Made by a program: the position numbers and the translations under genes. The notes below the pieces were generated by a model that was not told where the DNA came from, searched no databases, and saw nothing but the letters and a program-made list of their open reading frames with translations. Source: Candidatus Merdicola faecigallinarum (GTDB lineage: Bacteria > Bacillota > Clostridia > TANB77 > CAG-508). From it: DNA of 50,717 bases. The DNA is taken from contig DVNH01000015.1 of NCBI GenBank assembly GCA_018714565.1, positions 1-50,717 on the forward strand. The letters run 5' to 3'. Position 1 is the first letter of the stretch. The number at the start of each line of letters is the position of its first letter. Positions 40,439 to 50,123 of the stretch are shown one piece after another.

Positions 40439-41680
40439 GTGGAAAGACGTGTTGTTGTAACAGGAATGGGAGCAATTACTCCAATTGGAAATAATGTAGA
40501 AGAATTTTGGAAAGGAATAAAAGAAGGAAAATGTGGAATTGATGAAATTACACAATTCGACACAACTGACTATAAAGTAAAACTAGCAGCAGAAGTAAAG
40601 AATTTTTCAGCAGAGGATCATTTCGATAAAAGAACTGCAAAAAGAATGGATCGTTTTTCGCAATTTGCAATTGTAGCTGCAAGAGAAGCAATGAAAGATA
40701 GTAATATTACGAAAGAAAATACAGATATGAACCGTGTAGCTGCAGTAATTGGTACTGGAATTGGAGGACTTGCCACAATTGAAAAAGATAATAGAGCATT
40801 AGTAGAAAAAGGACCAGATAGAGTATCTCCTATGTATATCCCAATGTCAATTGTAAACATGGCAGCAGGAAATGTTGCAATTGATTTAGGAATAAAAGGA
40901 GAATCTGTTTCTATGGTAACTGCTTGTGCTACTGGAACACATAGTATTGGACATGGATATCATATGATTAAACATGGGTATGAAGATGTAGTACTTGCAG
41001 GAGGAACAGAAGGTTCTATCACTCCAACTGGTATTGCAGGATTTACAAATATTAAAGCATTAACACAAGAAACAAATAAAAATAGAGCAAGTATTCCATT
41101 TGACAAAGAAAGAAGCGGATTTGTAATGGGAGAAGGAGCTGGAATTATTGTATTAGAAGAACTAGAGCATGCAAAAGCAAGAGGAGCTAAAATATATGCA
41201 GAAATTGTAGGATATGGAGCAACTTCTGATGCATATCATATTACATCACCATCACCAGATGGAGAAGGTGCAGCAAGAGCAATGCAAAGAGCAATGAATG
41301 AAGCAAATATTAAGCCAGAAGAAGTTACCTATATTAATGCACATGGAACTTCTACTCATTTAAATGATGCAGGTGAAACATTAGCAATAAAAAGAGCATT
41401 AGGAGAAGCTAGTAAGAATGTTTTAGTAAGTTCAACAAAAGGAAATACAGGACATTTATTAGGAGCAGCAGGAGGAGTGGAAGCAATTGCATGTATTAAG
41501 GCAATTGAAAATGATTTTGTACCTCCAACAATTAATTACCAAGTTCCAGATGAAGAATGTGATTTAGACGTTGTTCCAAATCAAGGAAGAAATGTAGAAG
41601 TAAAATATGCTATGTCTAACTCTTTAGGTTTTGGAGGACATAATAGCTCTATCTTATTTAAGAAATATGAAAATAAATAA
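40439..41680 (+). CDS. fabF: Beta-ketoacyl-ACP synthase II
   Basis: RRVVVTGMGAITPIGNNVEEFW, VTACATGTHSIGHG, INAHGTSTHLNDAGE, SSTKGNTGHLLGAAG. Confidence 0.97.
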   Translation: MERRVVVTGMGAITPIGNNVEEFWKGIKEGKCGIDEITQFDTTDYKVKLAAEVKNFSAEDHFDKRTAKRMDRFSQFAIVAAREAMKDSNITKENTDMNRVAAVIGTGIGGLATIEKDNRALVEKGPDRVSPMYIPMSIVNMAAGNVAIDLGIKGESVSMVTACATGTHSIGHGYHMIKHGYEDVVLAGGTEGSITPTGIAGFTNIKALTQETNKNRASIPFDKERSGFVMGEGAGIIVLEELEHAKARGAKIYAEIVGYGATSDAYHITSPSPDGEGAARAMQRAMNEANIKPEEVTYINAHGTSTHLNDAGETLAIKRALGEASKNVLVSSTKGNTGHLLGAAGGVEAIACIKAIENDFVPPTINYQVPDEECDLDVVPNQGRNVEVKYAMSNSLGFGGHNSSILFKKYENK

Positions 41681-41698
41681 AAGGAAAGAGGAAATTAA

Positions 41699-42151
41699 AT
41701 GAATTACGAGGATATCAAAAAAATATTAGATGACATGGGAAATTCTAAAATTGATAGTTTAGATATTGAATTTCCAGATGGTACAAAATTAAGCATGAAA
41801 AAAAATCAAACATTAGTAACAGGTGTAGCTCAAGAGGTAAAGCCTTTAGCTCAAGTAAACGTTAATACAAATGCAAAAAATGAAACAAATATAGATACAG
41901 AAGCAGAAGAAAATTTAAAAGAAGTAAAATCTCCAATGGTTGGAACTTTTTACACAAGTCCATCTCCAAATGCAGAACCATTCGTAAAAAAAGGAGATCA
42001 CGTAAAAAAAGGGCAAGTTCTTTGTGTAGTAGAAGCAATGAAATTAATGAATGAAATTGAATCAGAATTTGATGGTGAAATTGTTGAAGTTTGTGTAAAA
42101 AATGAAGATATGGTAGAATATGGAACTCCACTTTTCAAAATAAAAGAATAA
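41699..42151 (+). CDS. accB: Acetyl-CoA carboxylase biotin carboxyl carrier protein
   Basis: [48 protein letters not shown]. Confidence 0.97.
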   Translation: MNYEDIKKILDDMGNSKIDSLDIEFPDGTKLSMKKNQTLVTGVAQEVKPLAQVNVNTNAKNETNIDTEAEENLKEVKSPMVGTFYTSPSPNAEPFVKKGDHVKKGQVLCVVEAMKLMNEIESEFDGEIVEVCVKNEDMVEYGTPLFKIKE

Positions 42152-42180
42152 TCCTAAAGTAGAATAAAGGAGGAAAAAGT

Positions 42181-42603
42181 ATGTTAGATATTAATCAAAT
42201 AATGGAAATTATACCACAAAGACCACCTTTTTTGATGATTGATCGAGTGGAAGAATATGTACCAGGTGAAAGTTGTATTGCTTATAAAAATGTTTGTATT
42301 AATGAACCACATTTTCAAGGTCATTTTCCAGGAAATCCAATCATGCCAGGTGTTTTATCGATAGAAGCTTTGGCGCAAACTGGAGCAGTTGCTATTTTAT
42401 CTTTAGAAGAAAATAAAGGTAAAAATGCACTTTTTGGAGGAATTGATAAATTAAGATTTAAAAGACAAGTTGTTCCAGGAGACGTTCTTAAATTAGAAGT
42501 GAAAATTATTAAAAGAAAAGGACCAATTGGTGTGGGAGAAGCAATTGCAAGTGTAAATGGTGAGGTAGCAGTAAAAGGAGAACTTACTTTTGCTATTGTG
42601 TAA
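42181..42603 (+). CDS. fabZ: 3-hydroxyacyl-ACP dehydratase FabZ
   Basis: [46 protein letters not shown]. Confidence 0.96.
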   Translation: MLDINQIMEIIPQRPPFLMIDRVEEYVPGESCIAYKNVCINEPHFQGHFPGNPIMPGVLSIEALAQTGAVAILSLEENKGKNALFGGIDKLRFKRQVVPGDVLKLEVKIIKRKGPIGVGEAIASVNGEVAVKGELTFAIV

Positions 42604-42627
42604 CAATAAAGAAAGGAAGAAAGAAAA

Positions 42628-43971
42628 ATGCTAAAAAAAGTGTTAATAGCAAATCGTGGCGAAATTGCAGTAAGAATCATAAGAGCATGCCGTGAAATGG
42701 GAATTCGAACAGTTGCAATCTATTCAGAAGCAGATTCTTGTGCGTTACATAAAGAGCTTGCAGATGAATCTGTATGTATAGGACCTGCACCATCGAATAA
42801 AAGTTATTTGAATATTAAAGCAATTATTGAAGCAGCATGTTTAACTGGTTGCGATAGCATTCATCCTGGTTTCGGATTTTTGTCTGAAAATAGTCATTTT
42901 GCTAAAATATGTGATGAAATAGGAATAAAATTTATTGGACCATCTGCAAAGTTAATTGATTTAATGGGAAATAAATCAAAAGCAAAAGAAACAATGAAAA
43001 AGGCAGGAGTGCCAGTTGTACCAGGTTCTGATGGATTAGTAGGTACAATGCAAGAAGCAATTCAAATTGCAAATCAAATTAAATATCCTGTTATTTTAAA
43101 GGCTTCTGCAGGAGGCGGTGGTAAGGGAATTCGAATTGCCTATACAGAAGAAGAACTAATTAAATCTTATGAATTAGTAAAGCAAGAAGCGAAAATCTCT
43201 TTTAATGATGATAGTATTTATATTGAAAAGTTCATAGAAAATCCTAGACATGTTGAAATACAAATCTTAGCAGATGAACATGGAAATGCAATTCATTTAG
43301 GTGAAAGAGATTGTTCTGTTCAAAGAAGAAACCAAAAAGTGTTAGAAGAAACTCCATCTGCTGCAATTGATGATAAATTAAGAAAAAGAATGGGAGAAGT
43401 AGCAGTAAAAGCAGTAAAAGAAATTGGATATTATAATGCAGGTACGATTGAATTTTTAGTAGATAAAAATAAAGATTTTTATTTCATGGAAATGAACACA
43501 AGAGTGCAGGTAGAACATCCTGTAACAGAAATGGTAACAGGAATGGATATTATTAAAGAACAAATTAAAATTGCATCAGGAGAGAAACTTGAAATGAAGC
43601 AAGCAGATATCCACTTTACAGGACATAGTCTAGAGGCAAGAGTAAATGCAGAAAATCCTAGTAAAAACTTTATGCCATGTCCAGGGACAATTAAAGAAAT
43701 TCACATTCCTGGTGGAAATGGAATTCGTGTCGATACTGCGGTTTACTCAGGATATAAGGTGCCACAAAACTATGATTCCATGATTGCGAAAGTAATTGTT
43801 CATGGAAAAGATAGGAATGAATCCATTGCAAAGATGAAAAGTGCTTTGGCAGAATTTGTGATTGAAGGAATTGATACAAATATAGATTTTTTACTAAAAA
43901 TTCTAGAAAATGAAAACTTTATAAAAAATAATTATGATACATCATTTATCCATAAAGAATTTGGAATTTAA
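42628..43971 (+). CDS. accC: Acetyl-CoA carboxylase biotin carboxylase subunit
   Basis: KVLIANRGEIAVRIIRACREMGI, KASAGGGGKGIRIAY, FYFMEMNTRVQVEHPVTEMVTG. Confidence 0.97.
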   Translation: MLKKVLIANRGEIAVRIIRACREMGIRTVAIYSEADSCALHKELADESVCIGPAPSNKSYLNIKAIIEAACLTGCDSIHPGFGFLSENSHFAKICDEIGIKFIGPSAKLIDLMGNKSKAKETMKKAGVPVVPGSDGLVGTMQEAIQIANQIKYPVILKASAGGGGKGIRIAYTEEELIKSYELVKQEAKISFNDDSIYIEKFIENPRHVEIQILADEHGNAIHLGERDCSVQRRNQKVLEETPSAAIDDKLRKRMGEVAVKAVKEIGYYNAGTIEFLVDKNKDFYFMEMNTRVQVEHPVTEMVTGMDIIKEQIKIASGEKLEMKQADIHFTGHSLEARVNAENPSKNFMPCPGTIKEIHIPGGNGIRVDTAVYSGYKVPQNYDSMIAKVIVHGKDRNESIAKMKSALAEFVIEGIDTNIDFLLKILENENFIKNNYDTSFIHKEFGI

Positions 43972-43980
43972 AATAATAAA

Positions 43981-44018
43981 AGAACATCTTTCGATTTTGT
44001 TGGAAGATGTTCTTTTTA
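43981..44018 (+). terminator. Rho-independent terminator of the fabH-accC operon
   Basis: AGAACATCTT ... AAGATGTTCT followed by TTTTATTT. Confidence 0.85.
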
Positions 44019-44036
44019 TTTAATTATTTAATAGAT

Positions 44037-44066
44037 CAAGACTCGCCTTAGCGAAGACGAGTCTTG
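44037..44066 (-). terminator. Terminator hairpin for the minus-strand membrane transporter gene
   Basis: CAAGACTCG ... CGAGTCTTG, overlapping the 3' end of the CDS. Confidence 0.6.
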
Positions 44067-45211
44067 AAAATGTAAAAAATACTAATTATTGCAATTAACA
44101 AACTAATGGATGTCATAAAAATGGCGAGACGAAAAGGGACAAGCAAAAGTGTAGAAGATAAAATTCCTCCTATATTAGAAATGATATTAAGAATTGCGTC
44201 CTTTTGAATGTTCTCTTCCATATAACTATCATTTGCAAGCAGAAAGTATCTTGCTGGGCAAGCTAGCATTCCTTGAAATGAAATTGCACCAAATAAAATG
44301 GCTAGCATAAAGATGCTGGAAACATTAAGAATTGATAAGATTAGCACAATGAATAATGATAATACGTAGCCAAATAATATCTTTTTGTATTTGTTTAAAA
44401 TTTCAATAACAAAAAAAGCTAAAATTGCTATCAAAACAGTGATGCTTTTTGTTATTTTTAAAGTTGAAAATTCCATTCCGGAATCCATAAGGTGATATGA
44501 AAATATCATCACCAAATTAATTGTAGAAAATTGAATAAATATGGATGCTACCACAAAAAGTTTAAAATTTTTAGAATATTTCCGTAAATTAAACTTTTGG
44601 ATAATATTATCATTTTTTACATCAGGTTTAATGTTAACATAACTTATGTTTTGCTGTATAAAATATATTACTATAAAAGTAATTGAAGATGCTATACATG
44701 CAATTAAAAAACCAAGATTTCCCAATTGCACAAATAAGAAGTTACAAATTAATACAAAAGATCCTTTTACCATAAAAAATCCAATTTTTCTTTTATTTTC
44801 TACATGAATTAGCCGGTCATCCTCTGTTGCTACAACTTCATAACCATAGTGCAAAACAGACAGAATTTCGAACACCAAATCAAATACAAAATACATTAGA
44901 ATGAAGATAAAGATATGATTGAATTGTACGGTAAATCCAATAAGTATTGCCAGCAAAGCACAAATTAAAAGTAAATTTTTAAAACATTTTATAATTTTAC
45001 TCCTTGGTATGTACATTACAATTATATTTGCAACACTTAACATGCTTGAACAAAAAAAAGTAATCACTGAGCAAATTATTGTGATATTACCTATATGCTT
45101 ATACCTATCATAAATAAAATCGTTTATTCCATCATTCCAATACATGCTTGCAAAGCAAATACCCATTATTGCTAATGATATAATTCTCCGTTCTTGTTTT
45201 GGCATACTCAT
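44048..45211 (-). CDS. Multi-TM MFS-like membrane transporter
   Basis: About 12 hydrophobic segments across 387 aa; no specific family recognised. Confidence 0.6.
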   Translation of the reverse strand: MSMPKQERRIISLAIMGICFASMYWNDGINDFIYDRYKHIGNITIICSVITFFCSSMLSVANIIVMYIPRSKIIKCFKNLLLICALLAILIGFTVQFNHIFIFILMYFVFDLVFEILSVLHYGYEVVATEDDRLIHVENKRKIGFFMVKGSFVLICNFLFVQLGNLGFLIACIASSITFIVIYFIQQNISYVNIKPDVKNDNIIQKFNLRKYSKNFKLFVVASIFIQFSTINLVMIFSYHLMDSGMEFSTLKITKSITVLIAILAFFVIEILNKYKKILFGYVLSLFIVLILSILNVSSIFMLAILFGAISFQGMLACPARYFLLANDSYMEENIQKDAILNIISNIGGILSSTLLLVPFRLAIFMTSISLLIAIISIFYIFKTRLR

Positions 45212-45442
45212 TATATTCTCCTTTACATTTAAAATATTCTAGAAAATTCTTCTAGATAAATCAACGAGATACTTAATTTATTATAGTATATTTAACATAA
45301 TTAGTCAACAATAGAGCATGTGAGTTAATATAATCATCTATTAAAATAATTTCAAAATTCTTTTCCCTTTACATGTTCTATAGAATTTGTTATAATAAAT
45401 TATGTAAATATCAACAGGTTTTTATGAAAAGGAGGCCTATGT

Positions 45443-46060
45443 ATGGCAGTGTACAGAGCAATCGTACGGAAAAGCACTTTAAAGCACAAGGTGGAGGTGA
45501 CTTGTAGAATATTGGTTCCGGATTTAAGCGTTGATCCTACACAAGCTCTAGCGTGTGGGGAAGACACCTATGAACGAAATGAGAATTTGGAACGGTTTGC
45601 AGAGGAATTTATGGAACCTCAATATTTTGGAGCAATGAGGAGGAATATTGAGGCATATGAAAACTCTTTGCTTCCAACCAGATTACTGTATAAACAACCG
45701 GTAGAAATTGGTCCGATTGCAATTAATATTCCGGCTGCATATGGACATGGAGTGATCTTTATGGAGAATGATGCAGTATGTGGGATTGGAAGAAGCACCG
45801 GAGAATTTTTATTTGGACACGAGATGGGACATAAGGCAATGGATGTAAAAGAAGAGGAAATGTTGATAAGAGAAATTGCCGGGATTCTTGCTATTGGATA
45901 TGATTTTAACGAGGAACGACTTAAGGAACTGGCAGCAGACGAGTTTGGAAATATGGTTGATACAAGAAGAGTGATAGATCGATGCATATTCCATTATCCA
46001 GTAGATGAAGGCAGAAGAAAAGAAATCCAAAGAAGGATTCTAAAATTCGCATGGAACTAG
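45443..46060 (+). CDS. Putative zinc metallopeptidase-like protein (HEMGH motif)
   Basis: FGHEMGHKAMD (HExxH) followed by LKELAADEFGNMVD as candidate third ligand; strong AAAGGAGG RBS; higher GC than flanks. Confidence 0.6.
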   Translation: MAVYRAIVRKSTLKHKVEVTCRILVPDLSVDPTQALACGEDTYERNENLERFAEEFMEPQYFGAMRRNIEAYENSLLPTRLLYKQPVEIGPIAINIPAAYGHGVIFMENDAVCGIGRSTGEFLFGHEMGHKAMDVKEEEMLIREIAGILAIGYDFNEERLKELAADEFGNMVDTRRVIDRCIFHYPVDEGRRKEIQRRILKFAWN

Positions 46061-46076
46061 TACGAGAACTTGTAGC

Positions 46077-46121
46077 ACAAAAGGGAGAAGAGGGGGATTT
46101 TGTTTCTCCCTCTTCTTTTGT
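46077..46121 (+). terminator. Terminator-like hairpin downstream of the HEMGH gene
   Basis: ACAAAA..GAAGAGGG / CCCTCTTC-TTTTGT with bulge. Confidence 0.6.
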
Positions 46122-46174
46122 AAGAAAAATAAAATTTCGGAGATTGTTTTAAAATAAAAAGCTATTTCCTATAG

Positions 46175-46205
46175 ATAAAATCTGACCGGTCGGACTAATA
46201 GAAAA
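46175..46205. promoter_or_regulatory. Palindromic operator upstream of the second fab/acc operon (copy 2 of 2)
   Basis: 31-nt exact match to 37694-37724. Confidence 0.85.
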
Positions 46206-46274
46206 CAGAATAAAATCATATATAATAGTAAAGATTATGTTACAAAAGAAAAAAAGGGGAAAAAGGAGAAGAAT

Positions 46275-47351
46275 ATGAATATTGAAGGATTAAAAATAGG
46301 AGAAAAGATTTCGAAATACCCAATTATTCAAGGAGGTATGGGAGTTGGAGTATCTGGATATAGGTTAGCTGGAAATGTAGCAAAAGAAGGAGGTATTGGA
46401 ATTATTTCAACAGCGGATATAGGATATCGAGAATCTGATTTTGAAACAAATCCAGTAGAAGCAAATTTAAGAGCAATCGATAAAGAGATTGATGAAGCAA
46501 GAAAAATTTCACCAGATGGAATTTTAGGAATCAATATTATGTGTGCATTAAATAATTATGCTGAAATGGTAAGAGAAGTGGTGAAAAAAGGAATTGATCT
46601 AATTATATCAGGAGCTGGATTACCTAAAGAATTACCTGAATTTGTAAAAGGAACAAAAACAAAAATTGCACCAATTATTTCTTCAGCAAGGGCAGCAAAA
46701 TTAATTACAAAATTATGGAGAACAAAGCATAATTATGTACCAGATATGATTGTAATAGAAGGTCCAGAAGCTGGTGGACATTTAGGTTTTAAATTAGAAG
46801 AATTACAAGAGGAGAAGAAACCAAAATTAGAGGATATTACAAAAGAAGTAATTGAAGAAATGAAAAAAGTAGAAGAAGAAACAGGAAAAAAGATACCAGT
46901 TGTTGTTGCTGGAGGAATTTTTGATGGAAAAGATATTGCAAAGTTTTTAAAATTAGGAGCTTCTGGAGTTCAAATGGCAACAAGATTTGTTACAACAAAA
47001 GAGTGTGATGCTGCTGAAGAGTTTAAAAAAGCATATATTAATAGTAAAAAAGAAGATATCGAAATCGTAAGCAGCCCAGTAGGAATGCCAGGAAGAGCAA
47101 TTAGAAATACATTTATTGAAAAGGTAAAACAAGAAAGACCAAAAATCACAAAATGTTTAAAATGTATCCAAACATGTGATGTAAAAACAACGCCTTATTG
47201 CATTACAAGAGCTTTAATTAACGCGGTAAAAGGAAACATGGAAAATGCATTAATTTTTTGTGGTAGCAATGCTTATCGATTAAAGGAAATAGTTTCCGTA
47301 CATGAATTAATGCAAGAATTAGTACAAGAAACAAAACAATGCATGGTTTAG
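46275..47351 (+). CDS. Nitronate monooxygenase/FabK-family flavoprotein with C-terminal Cys-rich motif
   Basis: PIIQGGMGVGVSGYRLAGNVAKEGGIGIIS, EGPEAGGHLG, VVVAGGIFDGKDIAKFLKLGASGVQMATRFV; C-terminal CLKCIQTCDVKTTPYC. Confidence 0.85.
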   Translation: MNIEGLKIGEKISKYPIIQGGMGVGVSGYRLAGNVAKEGGIGIISTADIGYRESDFETNPVEANLRAIDKEIDEARKISPDGILGINIMCALNNYAEMVREVVKKGIDLIISGAGLPKELPEFVKGTKTKIAPIISSARAAKLITKLWRTKHNYVPDMIVIEGPEAGGHLGFKLEELQEEKKPKLEDITKEVIEEMKKVEEETGKKIPVVVAGGIFDGKDIAKFLKLGASGVQMATRFVTTKECDAAEEFKKAYINSKKEDIEIVSSPVGMPGRAIRNTFIEKVKQERPKITKCLKCIQTCDVKTTPYCITRALINAVKGNMENALIFCGSNAYRLKEIVSVHELMQELVQETKQCMV

Positions 47352-47368
47352 AATAAGGAGGATTTTCA

Positions 47369-48208
47369 ATGGTAATTGATAAAATTAAAAAAATTAATAA
47401 ACCAGATAATGTAAAGAACACAAAAGCTGCTGATATGTTAATTGGAAAATGGGTTAAATGTGATCAATGCAAAGAAATTTTATATAAAGAAGAAGTACAT
47501 GAAAACTTAAGTGTATGCCCAAACTGTGGAAAACATTTTCGTATATCATCAAGAAGAAGAATAAAACAAATTATTGATGAAGGAACCTTTGTTGAAACAA
47601 ACGAAAATATGCATACAGTAGATCCATTACATTTTGAAGGATATTTGAAAAAATTGGAGAGCTTAACAGAAAAAACAAAGATCAAAGAAGGTGTCAAGAC
47701 TGGATTTGGGGAAATATATGGGCATAAAGTAGTGATTGCAGTTATGGATGGAAATTTCATGATAGGAAGCATGGGAAGTGTTGTTGGTGAAAAAATAACA
47801 CAAGCGATAGAAGATGCAATCAAACATAAATTACCATTTGTCATCTTTTGTGTTTCTGGAGGGGCTAGAATGCAAGAAGGAATTATTTCTTTAATGCAAA
47901 TGGCAAAAACATCAAGTGCGCTTGCAAAATTGAATGAAGCAGGATTATTAAATATTACTGTTTTAACAGATCCAACAACGGGAGGAGTAACAGCAAGTTT
48001 TGCAAGTTTAGGAGATATTATTTTAGCAGAGCCAAATGCATTAATTGGATTTGCAGGCCCTAGAGTAATTGAACAAACAATTAAACAAAAGTTACCAGAA
48101 GGATTTCAAAGATCAGAATTTTTACTAGAACATGGATTTATTGATAAAATTGTAGAAAGAAAAGATTTAAAAAAGACAATTGCAAAATTAATCGAGTTAC
48201 ATCAGTAG
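47369..48208 (+). CDS. accD: Acetyl-CoA carboxylase carboxyltransferase subunit beta
   Basis: [33 protein letters not shown] zinc ribbon; [19 protein letters not shown]. Confidence 0.96.
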   Translation: MVIDKIKKINKPDNVKNTKAADMLIGKWVKCDQCKEILYKEEVHENLSVCPNCGKHFRISSRRRIKQIIDEGTFVETNENMHTVDPLHFEGYLKKLESLTEKTKIKEGVKTGFGEIYGHKVVIAVMDGNFMIGSMGSVVGEKITQAIEDAIKHKLPFVIFCVSGGARMQEGIISLMQMAKTSSALAKLNEAGLLNITVLTDPTTGGVTASFASLGDIILAEPNALIGFAGPRVIEQTIKQKLPEGFQRSEFLLEHGFIDKIVERKDLKKTIAKLIELHQ

Positions 48209-48237
48209 TATTGGATGAAAATGAGGGAGGAATGAAG

Positions 48238-49044
48238 ATGGCAAACAAATTGACTGCTTGGGACAAAGTAATGCTTGCAAGAAAAATGGAAAGACCAAAA
48301 GCACTTGATTATATTTGGGATATTTGTGACGAATTTATCGAACTTCACGGAGATCGACTATTTGGTGATGATAAGTCAATTGTTGGAGGAATTGGAAAAA
48401 TAGATGAATATGTTGTTACTATTATTGGGCAACAAAAGGGAAAAACAACCAAGGAAAATATGGAAAGAAACTTTGGCATGACAAACCCAGAAGGATATCG
48501 AAAGGCATTGCGTTTAATGAAACAAGCAGAAAAATTTAAAAGACCAATTATTACTTTTATTGATACACCAGGAGCATATCCTGGAATCGGAGCAGAAGAA
48601 AGAGGTCAAGGAGAAGCGATTGCAAGAAATATGTATGAAATGGCAAGATTAAAAGTGCCAATTATATGTATTGTAATTGGAGAAGGATCTAGTGGAGGAG
48701 CTTTAGCTTTATGTGTAGGAGATAAAATTGTAATGCTAGAAAATAGTGTGTATTCTATTTTGTCACCAGAAGGGTTTGCAAGTATTTTATATAAAGATGC
48801 AAGCAAACATGAAGAAGCAGCTGAAAAGATGAAAATTACAGCAAAAGATCTAAAAGAATTAGGTGTTATTGATGAAATTATAGAAGAACCAGGAGAGGGA
48901 GCGCACGAATCACAAAAAGAAGTTTCTGCAAATATAAAAGCAATGATTTTAAAGAATTTAAAGGAACTTGCGACAATAGATGTGGAGGAATTAATCGAAA
49001 AACGTTATGAAAAATTTAGAAATATAGGAGAAGTTCAAAGTTAA
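48238..49044 (+). CDS. accA: Acetyl-CoA carboxylase carboxyltransferase subunit alpha
   Basis: [61 protein letters not shown]; start at 48238 has GAGGGAGGAATG RBS. Confidence 0.95.
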   Translation: MANKLTAWDKVMLARKMERPKALDYIWDICDEFIELHGDRLFGDDKSIVGGIGKIDEYVVTIIGQQKGKTTKENMERNFGMTNPEGYRKALRLMKQAEKFKRPIITFIDTPGAYPGIGAEERGQGEAIARNMYEMARLKVPIICIVIGEGSSGGALALCVGDKIVMLENSVYSILSPEGFASILYKDASKHEEAAEKMKITAKDLKELGVIDEIIEEPGEGAHESQKEVSANIKAMILKNLKELATIDVEELIEKRYEKFRNIGEVQS

Positions 49045-49131
49045 AAATAATATAATAATATAGATGAAATTATATGATATATGTTATATTAAATTTTAGA
49101 ATAAATAGAAATAAAATGAGGAGGAAAAGAA

Positions 49132-49902
49132 ATGTTATTAGAAGGAAAAAAAGTATTAATTATGGGAATCAGAAATAAATGGAGTATTGCATGGGGAGCA
49201 GCTCAATCTGCTTATGAGAATGGTGCAACTGTAATATTTACACATAATTCAATGGAAAGTGCAGAAAAAGTAGAAGCATTAATTAAGGAGATACCAGGAG
49301 CAAAATCTTATCCTTGTGATGCTGGATCGGATGAAAGTATTAGAAATTGTTTAGAAACAATTAAAGCAGAATATGGTAAAATTGACGGAATTTTACATAG
49401 TATCGCACATGCAAATACAGAAGATTTAAGAAATGACTTTATTTTAACATCAAGAGACGGATATGCACATGCTTGTGATATTAGTGCATATTCTTTAGTA
49501 GCGACAGCAAGAATTGCAAGAGAATTAGATATGTTAAATGAAGGAGCAAGCTTTGTTGCTTTCACTTACTATGGATCTGAAAAAGTAATGGAAGGATATA
49601 ACGTAATGGGAGTAGCAAAAGCAGCTTTAGAAGCAAGTATTCGCTATTTATCAAAAGATTTAGGAAAAGATGGATACCGTGTTAACGGAATTTCAGCAGG
49701 ACCAATTAAAACATTATCTGCAAAAGGAATTAAAGATTTTGGAACAATATTAGATGTTGTAGAACAAAGAGCTCCATTACATAAAAATGTTACAACAAAA
49801 CAAGTAGGAGATGTAACTTCATTCTTATTTAGTGATATGTCATCTGCTGTAACAGGAGAAATTATTCATGCAGATAATGGATTTAATGTAACAGGAATCT
49901 AG
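49132..49902 (+). CDS. fabI: Enoyl-ACP reductase FabI
   Basis: GKKVLIMGIRNKWSIAWGAAQS, YNVMGVAKAALEASIRYL, VNGISAGPIKTLSAKGIKDF. Confidence 0.93.
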   Translation: MLLEGKKVLIMGIRNKWSIAWGAAQSAYENGATVIFTHNSMESAEKVEALIKEIPGAKSYPCDAGSDESIRNCLETIKAEYGKIDGILHSIAHANTEDLRNDFILTSRDGYAHACDISAYSLVATARIARELDMLNEGASFVAFTYYGSEKVMEGYNVMGVAKAALEASIRYLSKDLGKDGYRVNGISAGPIKTLSAKGIKDFGTILDVVEQRAPLHKNVTTKQVGDVTSFLFSDMSSAVTGEIIHADNGFNVTGI

Positions 49903-49954
49903 TAAAAAAATATTCTAAAAAATTTAGATTTAGAAAATAGAAAAATGATAAATT

Positions 49955-50002
49955 CTATTGACAATGAGAGTAAAAATGTGCTAATATATACATTGTCAAT
50001 AG
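49955..50002. promoter_or_regulatory. 12-bp perfect inverted repeat enclosing the tRNA-Leu promoter
   Basis: CTATTGACAATG (49955-49966) / CATTGTCAATAG (49991-50002); TTGACA -35 at 49958 and TAATAT -10 at 49982. Confidence 0.7.
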
Positions 50003-50008
50003 ACAAAT

Positions 50009-50092
50009 GCGGATGTGGCGGAACTGGCAGACGCGCTGGTCTTAGGAACCAGTGTCAACGACGTGGGGGTTCAAGTCCCTTCATCCGCACCA
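50009..50092 (+). tRNA. tRNA-Leu (anticodon TAG), CCA encoded
   Basis: GCGGATG/CATCCGC acceptor, CTGGT-CTTAGGA-ACCAG anticodon arm, GGGGGTTCAAGTCCCT T-arm, long variable arm, CCA end. Confidence 0.95.
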
Positions 50093-50097
50093 AAAGT

Positions 50098-50123
50098 CGA
50101 GATATAAAAATCTCGGCTTTTTC
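50098..50123 (+). terminator. Terminator downstream of tRNA-Leu
   Basis: CGAGATataaaaATCTCG followed by GCTTTTTC. Confidence 0.75.

Noticed and set aside
44919-45113. 64-aa plus-strand ORF opposite the transporter gene
   Set aside because: Antisense, no RBS or similarity.
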